Positions 42,291-53,599 of a stretch of DNA of 64,000 nt are shown piece after piece. The stretch covers positions 1,281,267-1,345,266 of the forward strand of contig OZ234502.1 of assembly GCA_965153455.1 (NCBI GenBank), written 5' to 3'. The stretch comes from Sphagnum compactum (Eukaryota; Bryophyta; Sphagnopsida; Sphagnales). The position numbers and the translations under genes were made by a program. Numbering within the stretch: position 1 is the stretch's first letter; each line of letters begins with the position of its first letter. Below the pieces are notes generated by a model. That model saw only the letters and a list, made by a program, of their open reading frames with translations. It did no database searches and was not told where the DNA came from.

Positions 42291-42924
42291 GTTTTAGATA
42301 ATTAATGAATGATTAAATAATTGTTTTATATAATTAATGAATGATTAAAGAATTAATCTAGATTATTCATGAGTGATTAGATAATTAATGCATGATTAAA
42401 TATTTTAAAAATATATTTAATGAATGATTAAATAATATTTCACATAATTAAAAAATTATCAAAGAATATTTTAGATGATTAAAAAATGATCAGATAATTA
42501 TTAAGGATAAATTATGATAATTAATCATTTACATTATCTAAAATAATTCTTGAATAATTATTTACTCATATGACATAATGATTTAGAAATATTAACAAAT
42601 AATGTCATATAATTAAAGAATCACTAAAAATTTATTTTAAATAATGTAAATGATTAATTATCATATTTAGACAATAGTTCATGATAATTAATATTATAAA
42701 ATTAATTCAGAATAATAATTAATTCACGTATATAAAGAGACATATATTTGATACCCAAACCACTTGTTGGTTATTTTGAAATGACCTTACATGTGGGTAT
42801 TACATTTAGGGTTAAGTATTCATGAATATAATTTTGCAATACCCACACATGTACTTACTTTCACCAATTGGAAATTTGGCCTTAATTTAAAATAATTAAA
42901 TAAAATTTATAACAAAAAAAAAGG

Positions 42925-43225
42925 TATGTCTTTTACCATTTGATAATCTCTCCAAGCTAAGTTTTTTATTTTCTTTAAATAAATAAATAAAAAAATATAT
43001 ATATATAATGACATTGCATTATTTTACATATGTTTAAGCCCTAAAAATTCCCCCCAAAATGCACCCTAGATTTATTTTAATTATTATAAACTTGTGAAAA
43101 AATGTTAATTAATTTTATGTCCCAAAATCTAGACCTAAATCATAATCCAATAATATGTACTTGTAATGATTATATGAAAAAATACATTTCATAAATAAAT
43201 TAAATAAACGAAATTTAGTAAATTA
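42925..43225 (+). repeat. ~300-bp module, direct partner at 49725-50020
   Basis: Shared ordered words: GTATGT.TTTTACC.TT, GATAATCTCTCCAAG/GATCTCTCCAAG, ACATATGTTTAA.CCCTAAAAA, TTCCCCCCAAA, AAACCTAAACCATAATCCAA/GACCTAAATCATAATCCAA, ATAATTATATGAAAA and ATAAATAAATTAA.TAAAC. It lies about 640 bases after array 1, and the partner lies about 690 bases after array 3, so the two regions form a spaced duplication. Confidence 0.75.
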
Positions 43226-43659
43226 TTTGAATTATATGAAATTTGAATTTAAATTTCATGAAATGCAAATCTTAAATATTAACATTAAACCTAAAAATGT
43301 TAAATTGTAATGTTAAAACCAAATTGCAAACTTGCAATAGTTTCAAATTCTAAATCCTATTTTCAAACTTTGAAATGCTAATGAAATCACACGACATGTT
43401 AGTCGTCCAACCATGATTCTTAAAAGAAAAAAGTCGCATCATTTGATGCATCATTCATCTAATTGATGAAAAAAAAGGATAATTATTTAATAATAGGATG
43501 AGTGATGCATCTTATTGAACTATGGTTAACTATGATTCTTCTGGATTTTCAAATAAATAAAAAGATTTGTGATTGTTAATTTTATTTTATTGAATTTATT
43601 TGAATTTAACATATGATTTCCAGTTTTAAAGATTAAATTTTAAAATAATTATTGAATGA

Positions 43660-44470
43660 TTATAATTTTTGTAAAATAATTAATCAATATCAAATATTAT
43701 TTCAGATAATTAATGAACTATCAACAAATTATGTCATATAATTAAGGAATTAAAAGACATTTATTTCAGATAATGTAAATGATTAATTATCAATAGATAA
43801 TAATTTATTCATTTAAAATAGTTAACTAATCATTTTGTTTAACTTTATTTATTTGGATAATAAAAATTTGGATTTAAAAATTAGATTGATTAATTTGATA
43901 TTTAATTGATTAAATTAATTATATTCTAGTTTTAATAAGTTATTGAAATAAATATTTAAGATAATTATCCACGTTATTAAATCTGATAACTAATTATTAT
44001 AAGATTAATTCACATGTATAAGAAGACATATTGCCCCAAAAGAAAAAATAAATGGGTCCATATAGCTTGAACTTATAAAATGCAACTTGGGAGTTAGCTT
44101 GTTCTGGGTTCTCTCATTCATCATGTCAAGAGATTGTAAGTTCAACTTTTCCATGAGAAATTCCTACATCAAGATAGGTTTGATCACAATTGTCATTGTA
44201 CTATTTGTTCCACAAACAATACAACATCTTTTGAATTTCAATGAAACAAAGTAAGAATCATGAACTGTTAATCAACAACCTTAACCTCCTTGGTTAGGGT
44301 TTATACACAACCTTCTTAACATACTATTATGAAATTAACTCATTATTTTGGAATGATTCAGCATGTGGGTATTGCATTTAGGGTATGATCTTCATTTAAA
44401 TTTGTTTTACTTGGTACGTGGTACAAGGGAAACACTTGTACTTACCTCTACCAATTAGAATTTCAGGGCC
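43660..44470 (+). repeat. Diverged direct copy of 42580-42880
   Basis: ATGTCATATAATTAA.GAAT, ATTTATTT.A.ATAATGTAAAT and GATTAATTATCA occur in order at 42600-42665 and 43730-43790. Both copies later contain an inverted satellite core TGTGGGTATT (42792 and 44364), then a forward TACTTAC.T..ACCAATT segment. The second copy runs into array 2. Confidence 0.6.
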
Positions 44471-44815
44471 TAATTCTAATACCCGCATTCATACTTACCT
44501 TTACCAATTGGAATTTTGGGGCCTCATTGTAATACTCGCGCATTCATACTTACCTCTACCAATTGGAATTTTGGGGCTTAATTGCAATACCCGCACTTTT
44601 ACTTACCTTTATCAATTAGAATTTTGGGGCCTGGTTGCAATACCCGCACTTTTACTTACATTTACTAATTGGAATTTTGGGGCCTAGTTGCAATACCCGC
44701 ACTTGTATTTACCTTTACCAATTGGAATTTTGGGGCCTAATTGTAATACCCGCAGTCATATTTACTTCTACCAACTGGAATTTTGGGGCTTAGTTGCAAT
44801 ACTTGCATTTAACAC
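44430..44815 (+). repeat. ~53-bp satellite family, array 2 (least diverged)
   Basis: Seven copies of a 53-54-base unit: AATACCCGCA, CTTACCT.TACCAATTGG and AATTTTGGGGCCTAATTG. Core positions are near 44481, 44534, 44588, 44641, 44694, 44747 and 44800. The 89- and 61-codon frames reading repeated LPLPIGILG peptides here come from the repeat and are not genes. Confidence 0.9.
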
Positions 44816-45028
44816 TAATATCATCATTATATTTGTGTTTTTTCATTTCAAAAATTTTCTTCTTATTACTTAGAAACAATAATAACCTTTGTGGCATATT
44901 AAACTTAATGTATGTGTTGAATGCATGATGTTCAATGAATTTGGGCTATGGTTTCTTCCATTCAAAATTGATCCTAAGACAAATTTCTTAGTACCAATGG
45001 TAGTAATCTTTATTAATAATTGAAACAT

Positions 45029-45531
45029 CTATTCATGACATTGTTTAGTATGTACATTTGTGTGATTAAACATTGTTTTATGCCAATCTTTGAACCATTT
45101 GACATTATTTCCCAAGCCATCTTCTACGTGGTGTAACACCAATCTTGGGTGTAAAAATGCATTTGCCTTTGTGAGGCATATGTTACAAATATTGCATGTC
45201 AATATTTTCATGTGTGAGGTGGCATGTTCACAAAGTGTCACATCACTTTCTTTACATTCATTTGTGATCTCTTGCATTGTAGTGACCAAGTACGCAAAAG
45301 CCTTTTCCATTGGGGTTAATGAATGTATTATTTCACTAGACCCTACAATGCCACCCATAAGAAAATCACTCTACTCCATGGTCGTGGGCCCATTGAACTC
45401 CATGATCCCATCATCACCTTCAAAATGTTCATCTTCACCATCATTGTTGGACTCCATATCATCTGGAATATGTCATAGGTCCATAAACATGTGATCCAAC
45501 CCTTCAAGATGTGACCCATATTATGTTTCAC
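45029..45531 (-). pseudogene. Coding-like relic with acidic tract and Cys/His segment
   Basis: One minus-strand frame is nearly open across the interval with at least one TAG (near 45375). It reads an acidic DDMESNNDGEDEHFEGDD segment, then MGGIVGSSEIIHSLTPMEKA, then a CEHATSHMKILTCNICNIC segment with several Cys and His. It lies downstream of the MULE relic on the same strand and could be the distal part of that element or a separate gene captured by it. I recognise no family. A 134-codon plus-strand frame over the same interval is the antisense reading. Confidence 0.35.
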
Positions 45532-45984
45532 AATAATGAATGATATCCTTCTAAGTAATGTCTATGCATGCGAAATCACCACAATTTGGTGTTTCCACAT
45601 GTTCCTTCGCAATGCCCATTCACATGTGGAACAAGATATTTCGGTGAATAGGAATTTCATCACATAAGTGACGTTGGGAAGGTGTTGGCTTCATACACCC
45701 CAAGTTCCATCATTCTCAAGGTTGGTTGGTACACATGGGTGAGTGGAATAAGGGTTGCCTTTTCCACACTTCGTGTAACAATGGCCTCCATAACCTTATT
45801 TTTTATGAAACCTTTTTTTCTTCATTTCCAATATGTGCATGTAGTGGCATGCAATGGTTATTGTTAATAGCCACACCAACTAATCAATCCTACGCACTTT
45901 AAAGCCTTTTGTGTCGAATAAATCAACATTCCAACGCATTATGATATGATTCAATGCTTGCTTGTGACGCGCTCCCAAGTTCCT

Positions 45985-46828
45985 TGTTAGACCCAAGTTG
46001 GGTCCAAAGAAGTCAAACATCAGAATTGTTTGGAACTTGGTGCATGCTCCCAGCTTCTAGCACTAAAAGGGGTAGAGGGGCGTGCTGAAGTTCCGGGATT
46101 AGATTAGGGCGAGGGACAAGCTTTACTTAATTACTCGAACCTGCATCAAACCACCTAACAAGTTGGTTAGTTCACATTCGGAAACACTTTCAGTGTTAAG
46201 ACAAGCCACGGGCGACCCTGGACTCACATGACTCACCACAGCCCGGACTCGGAGGAAGCCACCACCTTCCCCCATATAATATTCTCTGCGTTACTCTGCG
46301 GCACCTACATCCAAATGGTTCTTTTTCCTGGGACTCCCAAGGAGGAGTCCCGAAATTGTCCCGGTTTGGACTCCCGGGACTTTAGGAGTTCATAACTCCT
46401 TTCTCAGACCTCCGATTGAGATGAGGTTTGAAGCAAACGTGTAGATCTCTTCAAGAGCTTTTCAACGGTGTGTCGCATTCCACCTGCACACACCGGGGTC
46501 GGGTCGATTCCCGACTTTTAGTGGTCGGGAGTCAAACTGGCAGTTTGACTCCCGGCCCTTCTTTCATTCATAACTTGTGCTGCTGATGTCCAATTGGCTC
46601 ATGCAAGGCCATTTTCGACATTTACACTTCAAGACCTTTTTCCAACGGTATAAAGAACACCTCAAGGCGAGGTGTTTTGACCCTTGCAATCGAACTCTGA
46701 ATTTTTGGGAGTCCCGGAGGACTCCCAAGTCCCCATTTCGGGAATGTGAGTGTCATCTTCACACTCCTTCAAAGTGGGGTTGCGACAGCTTGGGTGTCTT
46801 GGTTGGAATGGGGCATTCGTCAAACACC
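45985..46828. mobile_element. GC-richer hairpin-rich insert, possible solo LTR
   Basis: About 840 bases stand out as GC-richer than the AT-rich surroundings. The edges read TGTTAGA... and ...TCAAACA, an imperfect inverted pair of the TG..CA kind expected for LTR ends, but no matching target duplication is seen. Inside are perfect hairpins: GGGACTCC/GGAGTCCC at 46330-46351, 12-base arms with a 3-base loop at 46527-46553 (GGGAGTCAAACT and its complement), and 10-base arms with a 4-base loop at 46705-46728 (TTGGGAGTCC and its complement). It splits the minus-strand transposase-like DNA at 46.9-48.5 kb from the relic at 45.0-45.5 kb, suggesting later insertion. Confidence 0.45.
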
Positions 46829-46897
46829 CACCATCCATAATTTTGCAAACATAAACACAATGCACAAGGGTGAATAACACAATTACAAACATTATCA

Positions 46898-48540
46898 CTT
46901 ACCAAATTGATGGTAATAAATCCAAAAGTAATTTGTCCATGCATCACCAGGCCTATGTTTGTGGAGGTTTTCTTTCATAGCAACCTTCCCACGCTCATTG
47001 AAGTCATCAATTGTTTTTCCATGATTGATGGACATGTACTTCACATCATGAAGGTCTTGGAAGATTGCACCCTGCACCTCCACATATTTTTTTTTTGAGT
47101 ACCACATAAACGCCGTGCTTTGAAAACATGCCAACAACAAAAGAAGATGGGAGGCTTGTCCATACCCCATATGACCCTAATAGGGATACATATGCAATAA
47201 AATTACCATGAGTGAATGGGGTCAATACAACATAAAATGCATTTAAAATAATTAAGAATTTTTAAAAAGTAATCAAGAATCTTATGAAAGATAATAAAAC
47301 ACATCCAAGGAAATAAATACAAAATGTGTATTAAGTATAAAACAAATTGTAATGCCTTCAATTCTTGTGGTGCATTGTCAATGAGAAAACATGATGGTTT
47401 CTAATGTGGCATGTGTGATAACATTTTATCTTTTAATGGTTTCAACCATTCGATCAAATCTTCAATTGTTTGCCTACTTGTAATGATCCATGTTAAAGGG
47501 ACACCCATGCGATGATCATCAAACCCCATCAAGGTGAAATAAGTGGAATTTCATATCATTTGTGCCAAATGTGGCATCCATAGAAATGGCAGTATTGTGG
47601 CCATATGATAGCACAGACTCACATTGAGTTAAGGTTTGAATACCTATGGTGAATGGGACTTGAATCTTGTTGATGTCATTAGCTATTGAAAAAGAACATA
47701 TCCTTTAAATGTTGGAGAGGCCAAGACCAAATTGAAATTGCAAGGTCGGTGTGTAAACACCAATTCCCCTTCTTATGTTTTTGATCCAAATATGCAATGT
47801 TTTGAAGCCAAATGAAATCATCTCATGTCATGTTTTGGCCCACATTCACACGTTCCCGCCAAATTGCTTTTTGTTTGTCATATATTTGTTTGGCCATGTA
47901 ATCTAAGTTTAGTTGGGCCCATATGTGGTCCTTCAATGCTTGTGACATGTGTGGAACATAACAAGACATACGAGAAGTGGACTCGAGGTCATGTTCACCA
48001 TGTGCAAATGACCCATTAGCTCGTGTATGGGCTTTATGATAGATCATGATCTTGGCCACATCAGGCCATGTGTATAGACATTCGATTGAAAATGACACTA
48101 GGCATCCTCGTTTAATAGATCAAATGTGCGTTGAAGCTTCCTGATATAGTCCTTTGGTCCATACCTACATTAATATCTAAATAAAAAAACACTCAGACAT
48201 AAATGATTACATCTTTGGTATATGAGTTAAAGAAATTAAAAAGGTTAATACCATAAATGTTTACCACATATGCCCAAGGTGGTTTTTGATAGTTGGTTGC
48301 TTAACATCCATTTTGCTTGGAAAGTTTCCATTCCATGGAGGTGCCCATATTCCTTCGTTCACCTTCCAAGAATTCTAGGATTCAAGCATATGGAACATAA
48401 GCAAATTGAATGTTCACTTTATTTTGCCTTCCATGGTATATCGCGAACATCCACATCAAGTCCTTGTTTGAAAAAGGGGACTTGGTGGGGTTTTGGACAT
48501 GAATGGAATGGGACTTTGCAACACTTCCCATGATTGAAAG
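46898..48540 (-). pseudogene. MULE (Mutator-like) transposase relic
   Basis: Minus-strand coding fragments lie in MULE order. 48540-48270 is a broken N-terminal part. 48098-47823 is a 91-codon block with ALKDHIWAQL and KQIYDKQKAIW. 47670-47400 is the catalytic core reading MDATFGTND and then, after a one-base frameshift near 47535-47545, MGFDDHRMGVPLTWIITSRQ, the D-A-T-F-G-T-N plus G-V-P-x-x-W-I-I-T-S signature of the MULE/FAR1 transposase domain. 47170-46898 is a block with FNERGKVAMKENL and AWTNYFWIYYHQFGK. Frameshifts, stops and a probable deletion between blocks show it is dead. No TIRs were identified. Confidence 0.75.
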
Positions 48541-48609
48541 GAAGTAGGACAAATTCTTGCACCAAGAAAATTCATAATTCTAAAAACATTCATCATTGAA
48601 CAAAAACCC

Positions 48610-49030
48610 AAAATGCAATACCTACGTGGCTCCTTTAAAATCGATGTTATGATTTGGAATTCCCATTGCAATACCAACATCATGATATAAAATACCTATT
48701 GTTCCAATGTACATCACATATAATACTTGCATTACGAACTCATATACTAAAACAAACTTTGGCAATACCTACATTGAATTATTAAACCTTCCATCATTGA
48801 ATATGTTCACATACGTAATACCCACATTATACCTTAAACCCACACTGTTTAAAAGCCCCATGCAACAATACCCACATAATTATCATTAATGCACAATGTT
48901 TGAAGGGTGCAAAATGCAATACCTGCTTTAGGTTGTAAAACCCACAATGGTTGTGGGCAGTAAATGCATTACTCACATTTGGGTATGAAAAAATCAAATT
49001 ACAAAGAGATATTGAATATGAAATACCCAA
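48610..49030 (+). repeat. ~52-bp satellite family, array 3
   Basis: CAATACC-type cores are at 48616, 48669, 48721, 48763, 48816, 48866, 48917, 48968 and about 49020, followed by CTACA, CCACA or TTGCA. Spacing is 42-53 bases. It is the same family and orientation as arrays 1 and 2, and sits on the other side of the MULE relic. Confidence 0.75.
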
Positions 49031-49724
49031 CTAAAGGTATAAAACCTTTATTTATGGTTCTATATTTAATGAAACTTGACGCCCATTCTATATCCAATAG
49101 TTAGGAAATGAAAAGAAGTTGAATTGTGAAAATATAAACACAAAATAAAAGAAGTAGCAATAGAGAAATGCATGCCTTTAGAAATAAAAGATGACAACGT
49201 TTCACCAAAGTTTGTAATCCTAGTTAAGAACACAACCCCAAAAAATCATAACTTGTACAAAAGTGGGTCAAAAAAATTGAATTCAAACAACTATGGAACA
49301 TATGAAAATAAAGGAGATTCATAATTATGTTATAGATCTAAACAGTTGATAAGATTAAAAATCAATACAATGAACAAAGTTTAGAGTATAAACCTCAAGC
49401 CTTGAAATATATGACCAAATTCTTAAACCCTAAATCATAAATCCTAACACTAAAAATCCAAATAATATTTTTCCATAAACCCTATTAAAACCCTAACTAT
49501 ACAAATCTTATACAAAAAAATTCCTAATGATATATGCCCTAAACCCAAAAAATTATATAAATTATACAATTATATAAAGTAAAAAATAAAATTAAATGAA
49601 TATAAGAAAAAAATTAAAACCAAATTTTAAAACTTTTAAACTCAAATATTTACTGAACAAAAAAATTAAATTAAATTTTCAAAAAAATAAAATAGAATTT
49701 GTAAAAAACTAAAAGAGAATGTAT

Positions 49725-50020
49725 GTTTTTTACCTTTGTGTGATCTCTCCAAGTTGATTTTTTCCACTTTCTTTGAAGAAAATACAAAATGAAATTGTAT
49801 TGCTTCACATATGTTTAAACCCTAAAAACTTCCCCCCAAATTTAACCTAGTTTAGGTTAATTACTATAGATTTGTGGAAAATTTGTTATTTAATTTATGT
49901 GTCACAAACCTTAAACCTAAACCATAATCCAATAATATATACTTATAATAATTATATGAAAAGATGTATTGTAATGTCTATTCCATAAATAAATTAAGTA
50001 AACAAAATTTAGTAAAATAT
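49725..50020 (+). repeat. ~300-bp module, second copy
   Basis: Direct partner of 42925-43225, about 75 percent alike by eye. Copies keep orientation and their distance from the neighbouring satellite array. Together with the arrays they flank a ~5.4-kb interior that includes the MULE relic and the hairpin insert. Confidence 0.75.
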
Positions 50021-50149
50021 GCATTAACTAAATCAAAATGGTCGCAATTATGATATCATTTCCACAATAAATTGTTTATAATACCCACATATGGGGACCT
50101 ATGTTCATCATCCATGAATTAGGAAGAATTTTAATAAATTCATAGGTAG

Positions 50150-50750
50150 GATTTGGGGGGGGGGGGGGGGTGGGGGGAGAAATGAGTAGGTAGTTAGTTA
50201 GATATTTGGATATGTAAAAAATGTACATAGGTAGGTAAATAGGTATATAGGCAGGTAGTTGGGTAGGTACACAGGTTAGTAAATAGAAAGGAAGTTCAAA
50301 GAACAAGGTAGATAAGTTACTAGGGTAAGTAGGTATGAAGGTAGACAAGTTAGAAAGTAGGAAGGAAGTTACATTAAAAAGGTCACTAGGTAGATAGGCA
50401 ACTTAGTACATAGGAAAGAAGGTACCTTATCAAGGTGACTAGGTTTGTAGAGTACTTATGTCAATAGGATGGTTGTGTGTGTAAGGTTGCTAGTCAGTAA
50501 GGTAGCTAGGTCAATAGGTTGATAGTTAATACAATGGTTAAGTTAGTAAGGAAGTTAAATCAATAGGGTATGTAATTAATAGGGTAGCTAGGTTAGTAGG
50601 ATAGATAGTAAGTATAGTAGTTAGGTCAATAGGAAAACTAGTTATTAGGGTAGCTAAGTGAATAGGGTACCTATGTTAGTAGGGGGTAATTAATAAGATA
50701 CCAAAGTTGGTACAATACTTATGAGGATAAGAATGTGAGTAGGGTAACTA
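50150..50750. repeat. G-run followed by degenerate TAGG repeat
   Basis: A 16-G run (50155-50170) plus a six-G run, then about 550 bases of irregular GGTAG/TAGGTTAGTAGG words. Low-complexity origin is clear; no gene. Confidence 0.8.
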
Positions 50751-52424
50751 TGTGCGAGGTCAGGTACAGAGAAAAAACAGCCAAGAAATCAAAAGGCAAA
50801 AAGTACAATGTTCAGCAGCTAAAAATGGAATTGTGATGAACCCCATCTGGCGCCGAATGAAGAAACACAGCTCATCCAGTGGACAGAACGGAGAACTGAT
50901 CACTGGTTGCTGCGGGTTCACTCTGACCGACTAAAGGGTCCAATGGTGATGAAACCCTGGTAAACCCTGGTCCAAAGGAGTTTGTGTAGTTTGGAGTCTG
51001 AATATTGTTTTAGAAGTGGGCTCAGCAAATTACGATTAATGTTGATGCAATCAAGCACCAACAAACATCAGATGAATATGATACTGTAGTACCAAGAGGT
51101 TCAGCACTATTTTATTTTATTTTTAATTTTCAAAAAATTAAAAAAATTATTGCGTGTAATGCCAAAATTTCAGAATTTGGTAATGGGAAGCAAGTTCAAA
51201 TTTCAATTCACCTTGAAATTAGGCTTGTAGTTCGACCCAAACTAAATGGATGAAACACTACTCATTTCCTGAGGTATTTTGACCTTGAGAATAATTGTTT
51301 TTTATTTGCTCTAGCGAAGTTTATCATTGTCTTTATTATCCCCTTTAACCACTGGCATGAGAAACTTTCTGAAAATTCCCAAGAGATAGGCAAGGTAACC
51401 TTGTTTCTGTTCTATTGCTGGAAGAGAAAAAAACTGGATCATGGAAAAGAAATTGTATTGCTCATAATGTGGAGAAGATTGGCATATTTGTTACTATTTC
51501 ATAGTCATGGGAGCAGTTTAATCTCAATAGCAAATAAGAATCAAGAAATGCATGAAATGAATGGTGTGTATCAAAATGGATGAAAAATGATTCTTTGTTT
51601 CATACATGTTTAAAATATAAATAATTTTATAACTTGTGCCAAAAACATTGAAATTTTTTTTTTAATGAGCTGAAATGCATTTTTAAAAAGTAAAAATTAT
51701 TCAAGCTTGGGTATCAAATTCACTTGGGTACTACTTGGGGAGCAGAGAATGGAGTGGTCACTCAAATAAATGCTTGAAGATAAGCCCAAAAATGATTTTT
51801 TAAGGGGAATCTTGAATGGTGTGGGCCATCAAAAAATATATATATATCTCAGGTATGGGGTGGGGGGGGGAGGGGGGGGGGGGGGGTTCCTATGGTTTCT
51901 ATGAGTTTTCAGACGGTCTGCTGACCTAGCACATGTGAAAATTTCATTTTTAATTTTTTTTCTTTATCCAGTTCTGTGGGGTTTCTATTGTTTTTTTATC
52001 AATTTTCAAGTGGTCTGCTGACCCGGCAAACCAGGTGGGTCTGGGTTAGGCTTTTTTTATCAAGGAAGTGCATGCATTGGACCTCCCATTGTTGAATGCA
52101 GCTTTTGCACCAATGAGGGTGGAAGGGATTGTAAGTGGGCAACAAGGGGTTAATATTATAAAACGTTAATGAGTTGATATGCTAAGGGGTTTCAGCAAGG
52201 GATCAGTCTTTCTTCCCGACGGTGCTGCCTATTTTCACTGTTCCTCACATCCACAATTTGAAAATGCAAGACGTCATTCTTGGATCTTTGTCACTTTCTT
52301 CTATACATCTTAGAGTTATCCGTAAAGTAAGACAAACACAGCACCAGAACCCTGAGTTTCGTCATATACAGGGTGAGATTAGATAAAAAACCTGCCAAAA
52401 AGTACATTGGCATTCAAGGGGGGT
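50751..52424. other. Unassigned DNA with local duplication and G-runs
   Basis: 50760-50990 is gene-like in composition and has overlapping open frames (for example one reading NEETQLIQWTERRTDHWLLR), but I recognise no family. 51890-51935 and 51978-52025 are diverged copies sharing GGTTTCTAT, TTTTCA.A.GGTCTGCTGACC and GGCA. G-rich runs lie at 51857-51886 and 52418-52447. Confidence 0.4.
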
Positions 52425-52720
52425 GGGGAGGGGGGGGGGGGTGGGGTTGAAACTTAGAAAACCATCGATTTTGGTCGTAAACTGAGTTTCAGCCTGTCTT
52501 TCCTTTTCCCTGAGCGCCTCCACTGCTGCTACATATATTTTCACTGCTCTTACCTGTACAACTACTATAATTAGTCTCGAACCTTGTGCATTAAATGCTG
52601 AGTTTCAGCATTTCATACTGAGATTTAGTAAAATGTCCTTACTTTGCGGATATCACGGAAAGAGGGGACAGGGGGTGAAAGGAGGCCCAAAGACAGGGTG
52701 AAGACAGGGTTGCTTTATGG
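52425..52720 (-). repeat. Dispersed repeat C, copy 2 (inverted relative to 22440-22700)
   Basis: Read on the minus strand it matches copy 1 over its length. The minus-strand frame 52544-52362 reads KIYVAAVEALREKERQAE, so this copy may keep coding ancestry. CTGAGTTTCAG-like palindromic words recur near 52365, 52482 and 52599. It ends at a G homopolymer, like the C run of copy 1. Confidence 0.7.
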
Positions 52721-53599
52721 ATAACTCTATTATATGCATAAATTCTTTAACTTGTCCCATGGAAATTATGATAGGTACTACATATATGAGGGATAAGTAC
52801 ACTTAAAAATAATAATGGAATAATTAAAAAATGATAATGTGTTGCTATTTATTACTAACTAACGCAGTGGAATCAAGTTAAAATGACGACTAGAGATAAT
52901 ATTATCAGTTTTTGAAAATTCATTTATGCATGAATATAATAGACATAATTAATGATTATTTCAAACAATAAAGCTATCAATAATGAATGTATTTGCTAAT
53001 TACTTTGGAAGCAATTCAAATGTTTCTAAACTCTTTTGGTCATATTTTTAGGGCATGAAGCCCGTATGAAGGTTTCATATTTCTTACTTTTTTGGGAATT
53101 TAAAAAAAATAAAAAATTTTCCTTCCATGGTTACAACTCCTTTGAGTTTGTTGTTTTTTCCTTGTCCTTAAATATTTCTTTTCCATGCTTATAACTCCTT
53201 TGAGCTTCTTGTTTAAAAACGTTTAGCAACTTAGTTATAGAAATGTTTGAAAACTTCTTTCCTGCACAACTATTATAGCCTGATTCATTAATGCAAAGAA
53301 TTACTTATTCTTCATCTTCAAACAAGGGCAATGATGAGCAGGTGAGAATGTTAGTTTTGAACAATTTGTACAAGGTGAAGATGAATACTCCTCATTGAAA
53401 TTCCTTAAACAATGTTTAGAGTTGAGCCAACATTGGGTAGCCATGCATTTCAAGATCAACAAACCTTTAATCTCTATGTTTTTCAAAACTTTTACTTTTG
53501 ATCACTTTTGATAAACATTATCAATGTTTGTTCAGAGCCTAGCCTTTTCACCTCACTCTTCATCTCTTATTTCTAAAGAACACCCAAGGGCATCAAACG

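Noticed and set aside
44430-44815. CRISPR-like array (repeat plus spacer)
   Set aside because: The whole 53-bp unit is repeated, with no unique spacers, and the genome is eukaryotic.
44418-44873. Open frames encoding repeated LPLPIGILG peptides
   Set aside because: They result from a 53-54-bp satellite whose unit is close to a multiple of three; the frame shifts between units.
45090-45494. 134-codon plus-strand frame
   Set aside because: Antisense to the more protein-like minus-strand relic; no recognisable domain.
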